A stretch of 5,795 nucleotides of DNA from an uncultured Eubacterium sp. (GTDB lineage Bacteria > Bacillota > Clostridia > Peptostreptococcales > Anaerovoracaceae), in contig CAMOGZ010000102.1 of the NCBI GenBank assembly GCA_946614405.1, positions 1 through 5,795 on the forward strand, written 5' to 3'. Shown in pieces: positions 1 through 5,795 of the stretch. Made by a program: the position numbers and the translations under genes. The notes under the pieces are model-generated. The model did not search any database and was not told the DNA's origin. It worked only from the letters and a program-made list of their open reading frames with translations. Positions within the stretch are counted from its first letter, which is position 1; each line of letters starts with the position of its first letter.

Positions 1-366
1 CACCGACTCCAGATCATCATAGAGCCAGCCAACGGAAGAGACTCTCATGGCAGAACCGTTGCCCCAGCTGTGATAGGGTTCGGTCCCCGCCTGAAGCCAG
101 CCGAAGAACCTTCCGCCGTACCCCGCATCGGGATACCGCAGTCCCCATTTTTTCAGAGACCGCACCAGCGTAGTGCGGTATGCCTCTTCATCCGCAAAGG
201 GCGTTCCCGCCTCCAGCAGATCCATCAGGGCCTCCGCCACGGCAACCGTCATGACGGAATCATCCGTAAACCGGCTGCCCGGCGCAAACAGAGTAAAGGA
301 CTTGTCCTTGGTATTATGCCACTCGTAAGGGCTTCCGATCATATCTCCTATAATTGCTCCATACAT
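1..366 (-). CDS. ADP-ribosylglycohydrolase family protein, N-terminal part (cut by left window edge)
   Basis: The reading frame opens with ATG at 366 and stays open for 122 codons to the edge, so the C-terminal part is missing. The start MYGAIIGDMIGSPYEW is typical of the ADP-ribosylglycohydrolase (DraG/ARH) family. It is followed by RFTDDS (residues 32-37), whose T34, D35 and D36 match the first metal-binding motif, and by the family signature GNGSAMRVS at 102-110. Family members use a binuclear Mg2+ centre to remove ADP-ribose from proteins or other acceptors, usually in the cytoplasm. The second acidic metal-binding motif should lie outside the window. The start is fixed by an excellent AGGAGG seven bases upstream. 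The gene follows the 145-aa gene after 69 nt on the same strand, so it may be the last gene of the sbcDC operon or have its own promoter. The family call is firm; the substrate is unknown. Confidence 0.88.
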   Translation of the reverse strand, partial: MYGAIIGDMIGSPYEWHNTKDKSFTLFAPGSRFTDDSVMTVAVAEALMDLLEAGTPFADEEAYRTTLVRSLKKWGLRYPDAGYGGRFFGWLQAGTEPYHSWGNGSAMRVSSVGWLYDDLESV

Positions 367-370
367 GTTA

Positions 371-380
371 TCACCTCCTC
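371..380 (-). promoter_or_regulatory. Strong ribosome binding site of the ADP-ribosylglycohydrolase gene
   Basis: On the minus strand this reads GAGGAGGTGA, nearly a full match to the 16S rRNA anti-Shine-Dalgarno tail. The AGGAGG core ends seven bases before the ATG at 366. It decides the start of a gene that has no stop codon in the window. Confidence 0.85.
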
Positions 381-416
381 GATGATCACAGTATATCCTA
401 CATTATCATTTCAGTG

Positions 417-433
417 GTCGCATCCCGGGCGAC
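417..433 (-). other. Small GC-rich inverted repeat after the 145-aa gene
   Basis: The minus strand reads GTCGC-CCGGGAT-GCGAC, a perfect 5-bp stem with a 7-nt loop, starting just after the TAA stop at 436-438. The loop contains the palindrome CCCGGG together with one stem base. No run of T follows, so it does not look like an intrinsic terminator. It could be a weak intercistronic hairpin affecting readthrough or mRNA processing, or it could be chance. Confidence 0.3.
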
Positions 434-435
434 AT

Positions 436-873
436 TTACCCGTTGATCTGAAGATGCTGCAGCTGGTCCACCAGCCGGTCCCGGATGGTCTGCACCTTCC
501 AGATGGCTGCCGCAAGCTGCCTGCGGGCATCGGCGATCTTGCTCTGCACATACCAGTCCACAAAGAGACCGTCAAATAGAAAATCCGCAAAAGTGACGAA
601 CTCACCCACATCGATATTCAGCTCCACCACCTGATCCACATCCTGCAGTTCCTTCTGAAACCGTTGCAGCGCAAACTTGGCCTGATCCATATCCCGCTGG
701 GCCTCGTTCATCCGGTTGTGCTTCATCAGTGTCGTCAGAAGCTCCCCGCCGAACATATCCAGCATGCCCCAGGTCCTGGCTTTTCCCAGTCGCTCATCCG
801 CCTGGCGCAGATACACCAGCGCCTCATCGGCCGCATTGATGGCCTCCTGCAATTCTTTCCTGTAATCCATCAT
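436..873 (-). CDS. Conserved hypothetical helical protein encoded directly after sbcC
   Basis: This is a 145-residue soluble protein of unknown function. I recall similar small proteins next to sbcCD in other Firmicutes, but I cannot name a domain. Residues 1-33 (MMDYRKELQEAINAADEAL onward) look like an amphipathic helix. Next comes a short Gly/aromatic stretch, WGMLDMFGGELLTTLMKH (35-52). Residues 53-85 are rich in Glu, Gln, Asp and Lys and look coiled-coil-like. An aromatic patch, FVTFADFLFDGLFVDWYV (92-109), is interrupted by acidic residues and so does not look like a membrane segment. A last helix follows (112-142). There is no signal peptide. The start lies 14 nt after the sbcC stop behind AAGGAGAGGAG; a second ATG follows immediately, so the protein could begin one residue later. 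The position suggests co-expression with SbcCD and perhaps a role as a partner or chaperone. That role is inferred from context only. Confidence 0.85.
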   Translation of the reverse strand: MMDYRKELQEAINAADEALVYLRQADERLGKARTWGMLDMFGGELLTTLMKHNRMNEAQRDMDQAKFALQRFQKELQDVDQVVELNIDVGEFVTFADFLFDGLFVDWYVQSKIADARRQLAAAIWKVQTIRDRLVDQLQHLQING

Positions 874-878
874 CGCAA

Positions 879-889
879 CTCCTCTCCTT
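879..889 (-). promoter_or_regulatory. Ribosome binding site of the 145-aa gene, overlapping the sbcC stop codon
   Basis: The minus strand reads AAGGAGAGGAG, two tandem GGAG cores. Its first two bases are part of the TAA stop of sbcC (888-890). The nearer core ends five bases before ATG 873 and eight before the second ATG at 870, so both starts are usable. The layout suits reinitiation by ribosomes finishing sbcC. Confidence 0.7.
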
Positions 890-3653
890 ATGTGATGATC
901 TCCACATGACTTCCGCCGGTCTGCTCCTTGGTCACCACGATCTGTCTGTCGATCCGCTCCTTCAGCTCCGCCACATGGGAAATGATCCCCACAAGACGGT
1001 TGCTTTCGGTGAGATCCGACAAGGCTCGCATGGCCTGCTGCAAAGATTCTTCATCCAGTGAACCGAATCCTTCGTCCACGAACATGGTATCCAGCTGAAT
1101 GCCTCCCGCCGAGGACTGCACTTCATCTGACAGTCCCAGCGCCAGTGCAAGGGACGCCTTGAAGGACTCTCCGCCGGACAGTGTGCTCACCGGCCTTCTG
1201 CTTCCATTATAGTGGTCGATGACATCCAGTTCAAGCCCGCTCTGGCTCCGGTTATTGATGGCGGTCTCCTGTCGCGCCAGCTCATACTGATTTCCGGTCA
1301 TCACCAGAAGCCTGCGGTTGGCCCTTTGGATGATCCGGTCGAAGTAAGTCATCTGAACAAAGGTCTCCAGCATGATCTTCTCTTTGCCGCTGACCTGTCC
1401 ATTGGCTGTGGCCGCCAGGGCATGCACCCATCTATATTTCTCTTCTGTCTCACGATATTTCTCAGCCACCCGGGCGATGTTCCCGCGGATCTCCTCATTG
1501 GCAGTGTATGCCGATGAAATGCTTTTCTCTTTATCAAGCAGATTCTTTTTCTGCTCTTCCAGCTCCAGCAGTTTCCGGCTCTCATCCTCTTCATTCAGGG
1601 AAATGGGATCCACAAGCTGCTTCTGTGCCTCTGCGATCATCCCCTCCAGCGCCGCATCTCTGGATACGGCACCATCGTATGCCGTCTTCGTATCGTTGAT
1701 GGCCTGCTCCAGTTCCTCTTTCTTCTGTGTCAGCTCCAGGATCCTTCCCTGGGCCAGCTTGCGGCTATCAAATTCCAGTTTTTCAGAGAGCTCCCGGATC
1801 CGTTCTTCTGCAGCCTTCTTCTGGCTCTCAAGAGATGCGATCTCCTTTTCTGCATCCTGGGCACTCTGCTCTGCGCTCTTCTCCTTCTTCTCTGCTTCCG
1901 GGATGAGCTTTTCCAGTTCCTTGCTGCGGTCCAGTTTCGCCTGTGCCGCCTGCTTCTTCTCCTTCAGCTCCTTCCGGGCTTCCTTATGATCTGCAAGCAT
2001 CTCTGCAAGCTGAGATGCCCACTTTTCCTCATTGGGATCCATGGCAAGGTCCTCTGCCATCTTGCCGATCTGACTGTTCTTCTCATCCAGCTTCACCCGT
2101 GCCTCTCCTACAGACTTGCTTGCCTTATCCAGGGCATCACGGGCGTTCTCGCTGACTTTCTTCATCTTATCGAGTGTCTGGCGGTCCGGTGCATTTTCCG
2201 CTTTAGAGGCGGGATTTGGGTGCTCCAGCGATCCGCACACCGGACAGGGCTTCCCATCCTCAAGCTGCTCCGCCAGGATCCCGGCCTGCTCATCCAGATA
2301 TGCCCGGAAAGCCTTATCATAGCTCCCCGTTGCACTCTTTTCCTCGGTCCTCTTTGCCAGGTATTCTTCCTCGGCAGCCTTTAGCTCTTCCTTCAGAGAA
2401 TCCCTCTTTGAGAGGGCTGCATCCATGTCATCCAGCGATTTCTTCCGGAGTTTCATTTTCTCTTCTTCTCCATCCAGCAGCGCCAGGTCCGCCTGGGCTG
2501 AACCCAGTTCCTTCTGCTCCTTCAGGAGATCCTCCCGCTCTGTTCTCAGGCGTTCTGCTTCCTTCCGGCTGTCTTCAAGTCCCGTCCGCTGAGTGTCGAT
2601 ATCCCCAGACAGCTCTGCTGCCCTCTTTCTCTTCTGCTCCCGATCGTCATACTCTGGAAGTTCCGCATTCAGGGCGCCAATGATCTGTCCCAGGCGGCTG
2701 ATCTCCGGCTTCTCCTTCTCGGCCGCCTCCAGGGCCTTGCGGCACTCCTCCAGCACCGGCTTCAGGGCCTGCTGCTCATCTTGATTCGCTTTCAGGGACT
2801 CTTCCTGTTCCTTCTGCTTCCGGTACAAAGCCAATCGTGTGGAACACTCTGTCATGGTTTCCTCGATCCCTGCAGTGTCCTCCTTCAGCTTCCGCTCCTT
2901 CTCCTGTCCCTGTTCGATCAGCTTGTCCAGGATATCCAGCACTTCATCGGTGGGCATTTCTCCTGCCTTCGCCTTCGCCACCTGCACAGACAGAGGGTCC
3001 TCTTCCTCGCAGCGGATCCCGTCGATGTACTGATCTCTGCTGATGGATGCATTCTGGATGGCCCTGTACAGCTCAGCTGACCGGTCCTTCAGTTCATCCT
3101 GTAATTTCTTGTAATTCCCCGTATGAAAGATATGGCTGAAGATTTTCTTTCGTTCATCGGTGTCTGCCAGCAGCAGTTTCTGAAAGTCACCCTGAGCGAT
3201 CATGACGATCCGGGAGAACTGGCTGCGGTCGATCCCCAAAAGATCCTTGATCGCCTGGTTGACCTCTCTCACCTTGGTCACACATCTTCCGTCCGGAAGG
3301 GTCACCTGGGCATCTGCGGCCTGCTTCGTCATGCCGGTTCCCTTCGCCTTGGGTCTCATATACTCCGGGTTTCGTCTCACGCAGTACTCTGCCCCGGCGT
3401 AGTCAAATGTCAGCTCCACGTAAGTCTCTGTCCCCGGCTCTGCATACTTGGAACGGAACTGCGACGTGCTCCTGTTCTCACCGCTTGCCTCTCCGAACAA
3501 AGCAAAGGTAATGGCGTCGAAGATCGTGGTCTTCCCTGCTCCGGTATCTCCGGTGATGAGGTACAGCCCCTGCTTCCCCAGTTTATCAAAGTCCACCTGC
3601 ACTGTTCCCGCATAGGGCCCGAAGGCAGACATGGTCAGTTGTTTCGGTCTCAT
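888..3653 (-). CDS. sbcC: Nuclease complex SbcCD, ATPase subunit SbcC (Rad50-like)
   Basis: SbcC is the ABC-type ATPase partner of SbcD. The complex opens DNA hairpins and degrades blocked or protein-bound double-strand ends in the cytoplasm. With the ATG at 3653 the protein has 921 residues. The N-terminal half-head contains Walker A GDTGAGKTT (35-43) and the Q-loop AQGDF (about 153-157). Two long Lys/Glu-rich coiled-coil arms (about 175-460 and 490-755) flank the zinc hook CPVC, with cysteines at 470 and 473. The C-terminal half-head has the ABC signature LSGGES (825-830), Walker B MFVDEG with D860 and E861, a D-loop SLDEE, and the switch histidine H893 in IISH. All catalytic motifs are intact. 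The protein is shorter than E. coli SbcC (1048 aa), apparently in the arms. An upstream in-frame TTG at 3668 is rejected because the ribosome binding site lies within those five codons. The ATG overlaps the sbcD stop (ATGA). Confidence 0.97.
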   Translation of the reverse strand: MRPKQLTMSAFGPYAGTVQVDFDKLGKQGLYLITGDTGAGKTTIFDAITFALFGEASGENRSTSQFRSKYAEPGTETYVELTFDYAGAEYCVRRNPEYMRPKAKGTGMTKQAADAQVTLPDGRCVTKVREVNQAIKDLLGIDRSQFSRIVMIAQGDFQKLLLADTDERKKIFSHIFHTGNYKKLQDELKDRSAELYRAIQNASISRDQYIDGIRCEEEDPLSVQVAKAKAGEMPTDEVLDILDKLIEQGQEKERKLKEDTAGIEETMTECSTRLALYRKQKEQEESLKANQDEQQALKPVLEECRKALEAAEKEKPEISRLGQIIGALNAELPEYDDREQKRKRAAELSGDIDTQRTGLEDSRKEAERLRTEREDLLKEQKELGSAQADLALLDGEEEKMKLRKKSLDDMDAALSKRDSLKEELKAAEEEYLAKRTEEKSATGSYDKAFRAYLDEQAGILAEQLEDGKPCPVCGSLEHPNPASKAENAPDRQTLDKMKKVSENARDALDKASKSVGEARVKLDEKNSQIGKMAEDLAMDPNEEKWASQLAEMLADHKEARKELKEKKQAAQAKLDRSKELEKLIPEAEKKEKSAEQSAQDAEKEIASLESQKKAAEERIRELSEKLEFDSRKLAQGRILELTQKKEELEQAINDTKTAYDGAVSRDAALEGMIAEAQKQLVDPISLNEEDESRKLLELEEQKKNLLDKEKSISSAYTANEEIRGNIARVAEKYRETEEKYRWVHALAATANGQVSGKEKIMLETFVQMTYFDRIIQRANRRLLVMTGNQYELARQETAINNRSQSGLELDVIDHYNGSRRPVSTLSGGESFKASLALALGLSDEVQSSAGGIQLDTMFVDEGFGSLDEESLQQAMRALSDLTESNRLVGIISHVAELKERIDRQIVVTKEQTGGSHVEIIT

Positions 3654-4789
3654 GCTTCCTCCTCCCAAATCTTCTCGATCAGCTCACGGATCAGTTCCTC
3701 CTGCTCCGGAATCATCGGCGCATTATTCTGCTGTTCATACAGCTCTCCCACCAGCTCCAGCGGGCTCTTCTCCTCGATGTTCTCTACGCCGGTGACGGCG
3801 GCAGTACTTCTGGTCCTGGCATTGTCATAGTCCAGCTTCATCAGATAGGGATAGAACATCCTGAGCTTGGCTGCCGCATCCGGAACATCCTCTTCATCTG
3901 TGAGAGTCACATGCAGATAGTCTTTGTTCAGGGAAGTGTTCTCCCAGAAGGACCGGGCTGTCACTTCCTCGTAGCTTCCCCGGATCTCCCGCATATCCCG
4001 GTAGGGCTGCAGGGGTACTGTATGAATGCTCAAATCGCCCTTCTCCCTCAGTTCCACCACTGTCACAGACTTCTTATGGCCTGCCTCGGAAAAGGAATAT
4101 TTCAGCGGCGTGCCGCAGTAGCGGATCCGCTCTCCCCCGGCATTCTGAGGTCCGTGGATATGACCCAGGGCAACATAATCGAACCCGTCGAATACCGACG
4201 CGTCCACATTATCCGTTCCGCCCACGGAGATCTCCTCGGACTCTGAGCGTTCCGCCCCCGTGACGAACTGATGAGTAATCAGCACGTTTCTCTTAGTCGT
4301 ATCCAGTCCTATGGCATTGATGGCCACGGCCATGGCATCGGTATAGGATGTGATCTCCTCCTCCGGAAAGAACCGGCGCACGTGGGCCGGCTTCAGGAAT
4401 GGCAGCATCCAGATCGCCAGAGTCCCGTGCTCATCCGCAAGTTCGAAGGGCGTCACGGTCCCGTCATACACCGGCGACAGGTGGATCCCGCTGACATCCA
4501 TCAGACGGTTTCCGAAGGCCAGACGCTCCGGGGAGTCGTGGTTTCCGCTGATAACAAAGACCTGCTGATCCATGCCCGCCAGGGCCGTCAGAAAATCATC
4601 GAACAGCTCCACCGCCTCTGCAGGGGGCACAGACTTGTCATAGATATCTCCTGCCAGGATCACCCCGTCCGGCTGTTCGTCCGAAATGATCTGCAGGATC
4701 TCTTTCAATATATATTTCTGATCCTCCAGCATGGAGAAGCCGTTCACCCGCTTCCCAAGGTGAAGATCAGACAGATGGATCAGTCTCAT
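3650..4789 (-). CDS. sbcD: Nuclease complex SbcCD, exonuclease subunit SbcD (Mre11-like)
   Basis: SbcD is the Mn2+-dependent nuclease of the SbcCD complex, acting as 3'-5' double-strand exonuclease and hairpin endonuclease with SbcC. The 379-residue length is normal for the family. The calcineurin-like phosphoesterase motifs are all present in order: SDLHLGK (7-13, with D8 and H10), AGDIYD (46-51, D48), SGNHDS (81-86, N83 and H84), ITHQF (171-175, H173) and GHIHGPQ (209-215, H210 and H212). After about residue 260 comes the family C-terminal region, ending in a charged helix (about 360-379) of the sort that contacts the SbcC coiled-coil base. The ATG at 4789 overlaps the stop of the upstream HTH gene by four bases (ATGA) and has AAGGAGG seven bases upstream. 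The stop overlaps the sbcC start in the same way, so the two subunits are probably made in balanced amounts by coupled translation. Confidence 0.97.
   Translation of the reverse strand: MRLIHLSDLHLGKRVNGFSMLEDQKYILKEILQIISDEQPDGVILAGDIYDKSVPPAEAVELFDDFLTALAGMDQQVFVISGNHDSPERLAFGNRLMDVSGIHLSPVYDGTVTPFELADEHGTLAIWMLPFLKPAHVRRFFPEEEITSYTDAMAVAINAIGLDTTKRNVLITHQFVTGAERSESEEISVGGTDNVDASVFDGFDYVALGHIHGPQNAGGERIRYCGTPLKYSFSEAGHKKSVTVVELREKGDLSIHTVPLQPYRDMREIRGSYEEVTARSFWENTSLNKDYLHVTLTDEEDVPDAAAKLRMFYPYLMKLDYDNARTRSTAAVTGVENIEEKSPLELVGELYEQQNNAPMIPEQEELIRELIEKIWEEEA
3658..3665 (-). promoter_or_regulatory. Ribosome binding site that sets the sbcC start
   Basis: The minus strand reads GGAGGAGG followed by AAGC and ATG (3653-3651), giving four or seven bases of spacing depending on which GGAGG pairs. 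The site lies inside the last codons of sbcD. It shows that sbcC starts at this ATG and not at the TTG at 3668, which would put the site inside the coding region. Confidence 0.8.
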
Positions 4790-5439
4790 GTTCTTTCCTC
4801 CTTGTATTCTAACAGCTGTTCTACATGGCAGTTCAGCACTTTTGCCAGTCGAAGCATATACGCTGCCTGCGCCTTGTTAATGTTCTTCTGTCTCTGTTCG
4901 TATTGCTGAATCGTACGAACGGGGATCTCCGCCGCCTCTGCGAGCTGCCTCTGACTCAGTCCCAGCCGCTTCCGGTAGTATTGCAGACGGCTCTGTCTGC
5001 ACCGCTCCTCCAACAACATCTGCATATGATCTGTGAAGTGTCGAATATCCATCTCATGGTAAGGCATATACAGGGCTCGCACTTCCTCTATCGGTACGAA
5101 CTCATCGATATCAGAGAACGTTCTCCCGGACTCCCACTGAAAATATGCAAGTGCCCATCCGGTCCAGTATTCTTCACTCCGCCCCGCAATTGCAGATCCA
5201 TCTGCGGCAGCGACTTCTAAGCCTGTCTCTTCCAGTACGATCTGCGCAAGTTCAGCCCCCGAACGACCGGCTATAATGCTGCAGTCTCCATGCTGAAACC
5301 GCTGTGATACGGAAGATATCAAAAATAAATCATAGAAATCTCTCAGCCCCATGCCAAGAATGCAAACAGCATGTTCCAGCATCGATGCCAGGCATTTCTG
5401 TGCATTCACAGAATAGAGTTCACTATAGGCGTGGATCAT
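4786..5439 (-). CDS. Helix-turn-helix (Cro/C1 type) protein paired with a DUF3990 gene
   Basis: This 217-residue protein carries a typical XRE/Cro-type DNA-binding domain at its C-terminus, about residues 153-212. The helix-turn-helix core is LSQRQLAEAAEIPVRTIQQY (161-180), with the recognition helix around PVRTIQQYEQ. I recognise the N-terminal 140 residues as the conserved part of a widespread Clostridia protein, including AGRSGAEL (57-64), EEYWTGWALAYFQWESG (89-105) and PYHEMDIRHF (126-135). I know no function for it, and it has no membrane segment. Such proteins usually sit beside a DUF3990 gene, as here: the start overlaps the DUF3990 stop by 17 nt. The arrangement resembles a toxin-antitoxin or autoregulated pair, with this protein as antitoxin or repressor; that is inference. 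The ATG at 5439 has GGAGG nine bases upstream. The stop overlaps sbcD by four bases, which is an unusual link to a repair operon. Confidence 0.9.
   Translation of the reverse strand: MIHAYSELYSVNAQKCLASMLEHAVCILGMGLRDFYDLFLISSVSQRFQHGDCSIIAGRSGAELAQIVLEETGLEVAAADGSAIAGRSEEYWTGWALAYFQWESGRTFSDIDEFVPIEEVRALYMPYHEMDIRHFTDHMQMLLEERCRQSRLQYYRKRLGLSQRQLAEAAEIPVRTIQQYEQRQKNINKAQAAYMLRLAKVLNCHVEQLLEYKEERT
4797..4803 (-). promoter_or_regulatory. Ribosome binding site of sbcD inside the HTH gene
   Basis: The minus strand reads AAGGAGG, seven bases before ATG 4789, and lies in the last codons of the upstream HTH gene. Together with the ATGA overlap it implies translational coupling of sbcD to the regulator gene. 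Confidence 0.75.
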
Positions 5440-5795
5440 CTGACTTCACCTCCCCGTTCAGAATGTTCAGGATGTAGATATCATCCGGCTGTCTCCGGTA
5501 TCGCTCCCGGTCCAGATACTCTCTTCTGGCTTTCTGATCCCGCTGCATCCGAAGCGCATAATAGAACCCGTGGTCTGCGATCTCATAGGACACATAACGG
5601 ATCTGCCGGAACGCCCTCTCACTCTTCAGTACGATCTGCTCTCCGAGCCTCCCAAGGTGCATGGCATTAGCAAGCTGCCGATAGGAGATCGTCCCGTTCA
5701 GAAAGTCCTGTGCAAAGGAAAAGTAACTATCATCGGCCCGGTACCCCTTGATGATATCAGCACTCTTATAATCCACCGCATACTGCGACAGAATA
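5423..5795 (-). CDS. DUF3990 family protein, C-terminal part (cut by right window edge)
   Basis: The frame is open to the right edge and stops at TAG 5423-5425, giving 123 visible residues. The first in-frame start, GTG at 5776, is not the true start: the frame continues upstream with ILSQYA, and the family is longer at its N-terminus. The visible part carries stretches I recognise from DUF3990 proteins: SADIIKGYRADDSYFSFAQ, FLNGTISYRQLANAMHLGRLG and QIVLKSERAF. To my knowledge DUF3990 is placed in the ADP-ribosyltransferase-like superfamily. The N-terminal motif that would show NAD-binding residues lies outside the window, so enzymatic activity cannot be judged. The charged tail (about 82-112) contains RREYLDRERYRRQ. 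The gene overlaps the HTH gene by 17 nt and appears to lead the operon. A role as toxin or effector of the pair is plausible but unproven. Confidence 0.82.
   Translation of the reverse strand, partial: ILSQYAVDYKSADIIKGYRADDSYFSFAQDFLNGTISYRQLANAMHLGRLGEQIVLKSERAFRQIRYVSYEIADHGFYYALRMQRDQKARREYLDRERYRRQPDDIYILNILNGEVKSDDPRL
5446..5453 (-). promoter_or_regulatory. Ribosome binding site of the HTH gene inside the DUF3990 gene
   Basis: The minus strand reads GGAGGTGA, with the GGAGG core nine bases before ATG 5439. It lies within the 3' end of the DUF3990 coding region, so the two genes are probably read from one transcript with coupled translation. Confidence 0.75.

Noticed and set aside
390..395. 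Minus-strand TATACT as a -10 box for a separate promoter of the ADP-ribosylglycohydrolase gene
   Set aside because: No acceptable -35 hexamer lies 16-18 bases upstream and there is no TGn extension. A promoter here cannot be excluded, but the sequence does not support one.
417..433. Hairpin after the 145-aa gene as an intrinsic terminator
   Set aside because: The stem is only five base pairs and the following bases (CACTGAAATG) contain no T tract.
70..579. Plus-strand open frame of 169 codons at the left end
   Set aside because: It runs antisense through the ADP-ribosylglycohydrolase gene, the short gap and the 145-aa gene, all of which have clear minus-strand starts and ribosome binding sites.
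1372..1989. Long serine- and phenylalanine-rich open frame on the plus strand (205 codons)
   Set aside because: It is the antisense of the SbcC coiled-coil region. Lys/Glu-rich codons read backwards give Ser/Phe/Leu runs. It has no family resemblance and no convincing ribosome binding site.
3654..3668. TTG start for sbcC five codons upstream of the ATG
   Set aside because: Those codons are the ribosome binding site itself (GGGAGGAGG), and the ATG gives the expected SbcC N-terminus MRPKQLTMSAFGPYAG.
3123..3830. Plus-strand open frame of 235 codons across the sbcC-sbcD junction
   Set aside because: It is antisense to two intact genes with full catalytic motifs, and its translation is of low complexity with no recognisable domain.
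4271..4909. Plus-strand open frame of 212 codons opposite sbcD and the HTH gene
   Set aside because: It is a shadow of well-supported minus-strand genes. The His/Arg/Gln-rich composition is typical of antisense reading.
5423..5776. DUF3990 gene as a complete 117-residue protein starting at GTG 5776
   Set aside because: The frame is open upstream to the window edge and encodes family-like residues (ILSQYA), and DUF3990 proteins have a longer N-terminal part. The gene is cut by the window.

Overview
The window reads as a compact, one-directional gene block. Every supported gene is on the minus strand, so the transcription order runs from the right edge of the window to the left. Strong AGGAGG-type ribosome binding sites, the moderately high GC (roughly mid-50s by eye, not counted) and the protein families point to a Firmicute of the Clostridia. 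The DUF3990 plus HTH gene pair suggests a gut Lachnospiraceae-like lineage. That placement rests on recognising families, not on a search.

In transcription order the layout is: (1) the C-terminal part of a DUF3990-family protein, cut by the right edge; (2) a 217-aa protein with a C-terminal Cro/C1-type helix-turn-helix; (3) sbcD, the Mre11-like nuclease subunit; (4) sbcC, the Rad50-like ATPase with a CPVC zinc hook; (5) a 145-aa helical protein of unknown function; (6) the N-terminal 122 residues of an ADP-ribosylglycohydrolase, cut by the left edge. The junctions are a 17-nt overlap, two 4-nt ATGA overlaps, a 14-nt gap and a 69-nt gap. At least the first five genes look like one translationally coupled operon. 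Its promoter must lie beyond the right edge.

SbcD and SbcC form the bacterial Mre11-Rad50 complex, which opens hairpins and trims blocked DNA ends. The small gene after sbcC is a plausible accessory subunit. The flanks are the unusual part. DUF3990 proteins are, to my knowledge, grouped with the ADP-ribosyltransferase fold, while the gene at the other end is a predicted ADP-ribose-removing hydrolase. A possible ADP-ribose writer and eraser thus bracket a DNA-end-processing nuclease. Whether this is a functional system or chance neighbourhood cannot be decided from this window.

No RNA genes, CRISPR arrays, mobile elements or long repeats were found. No gene-free stretch reaches 100 bases.
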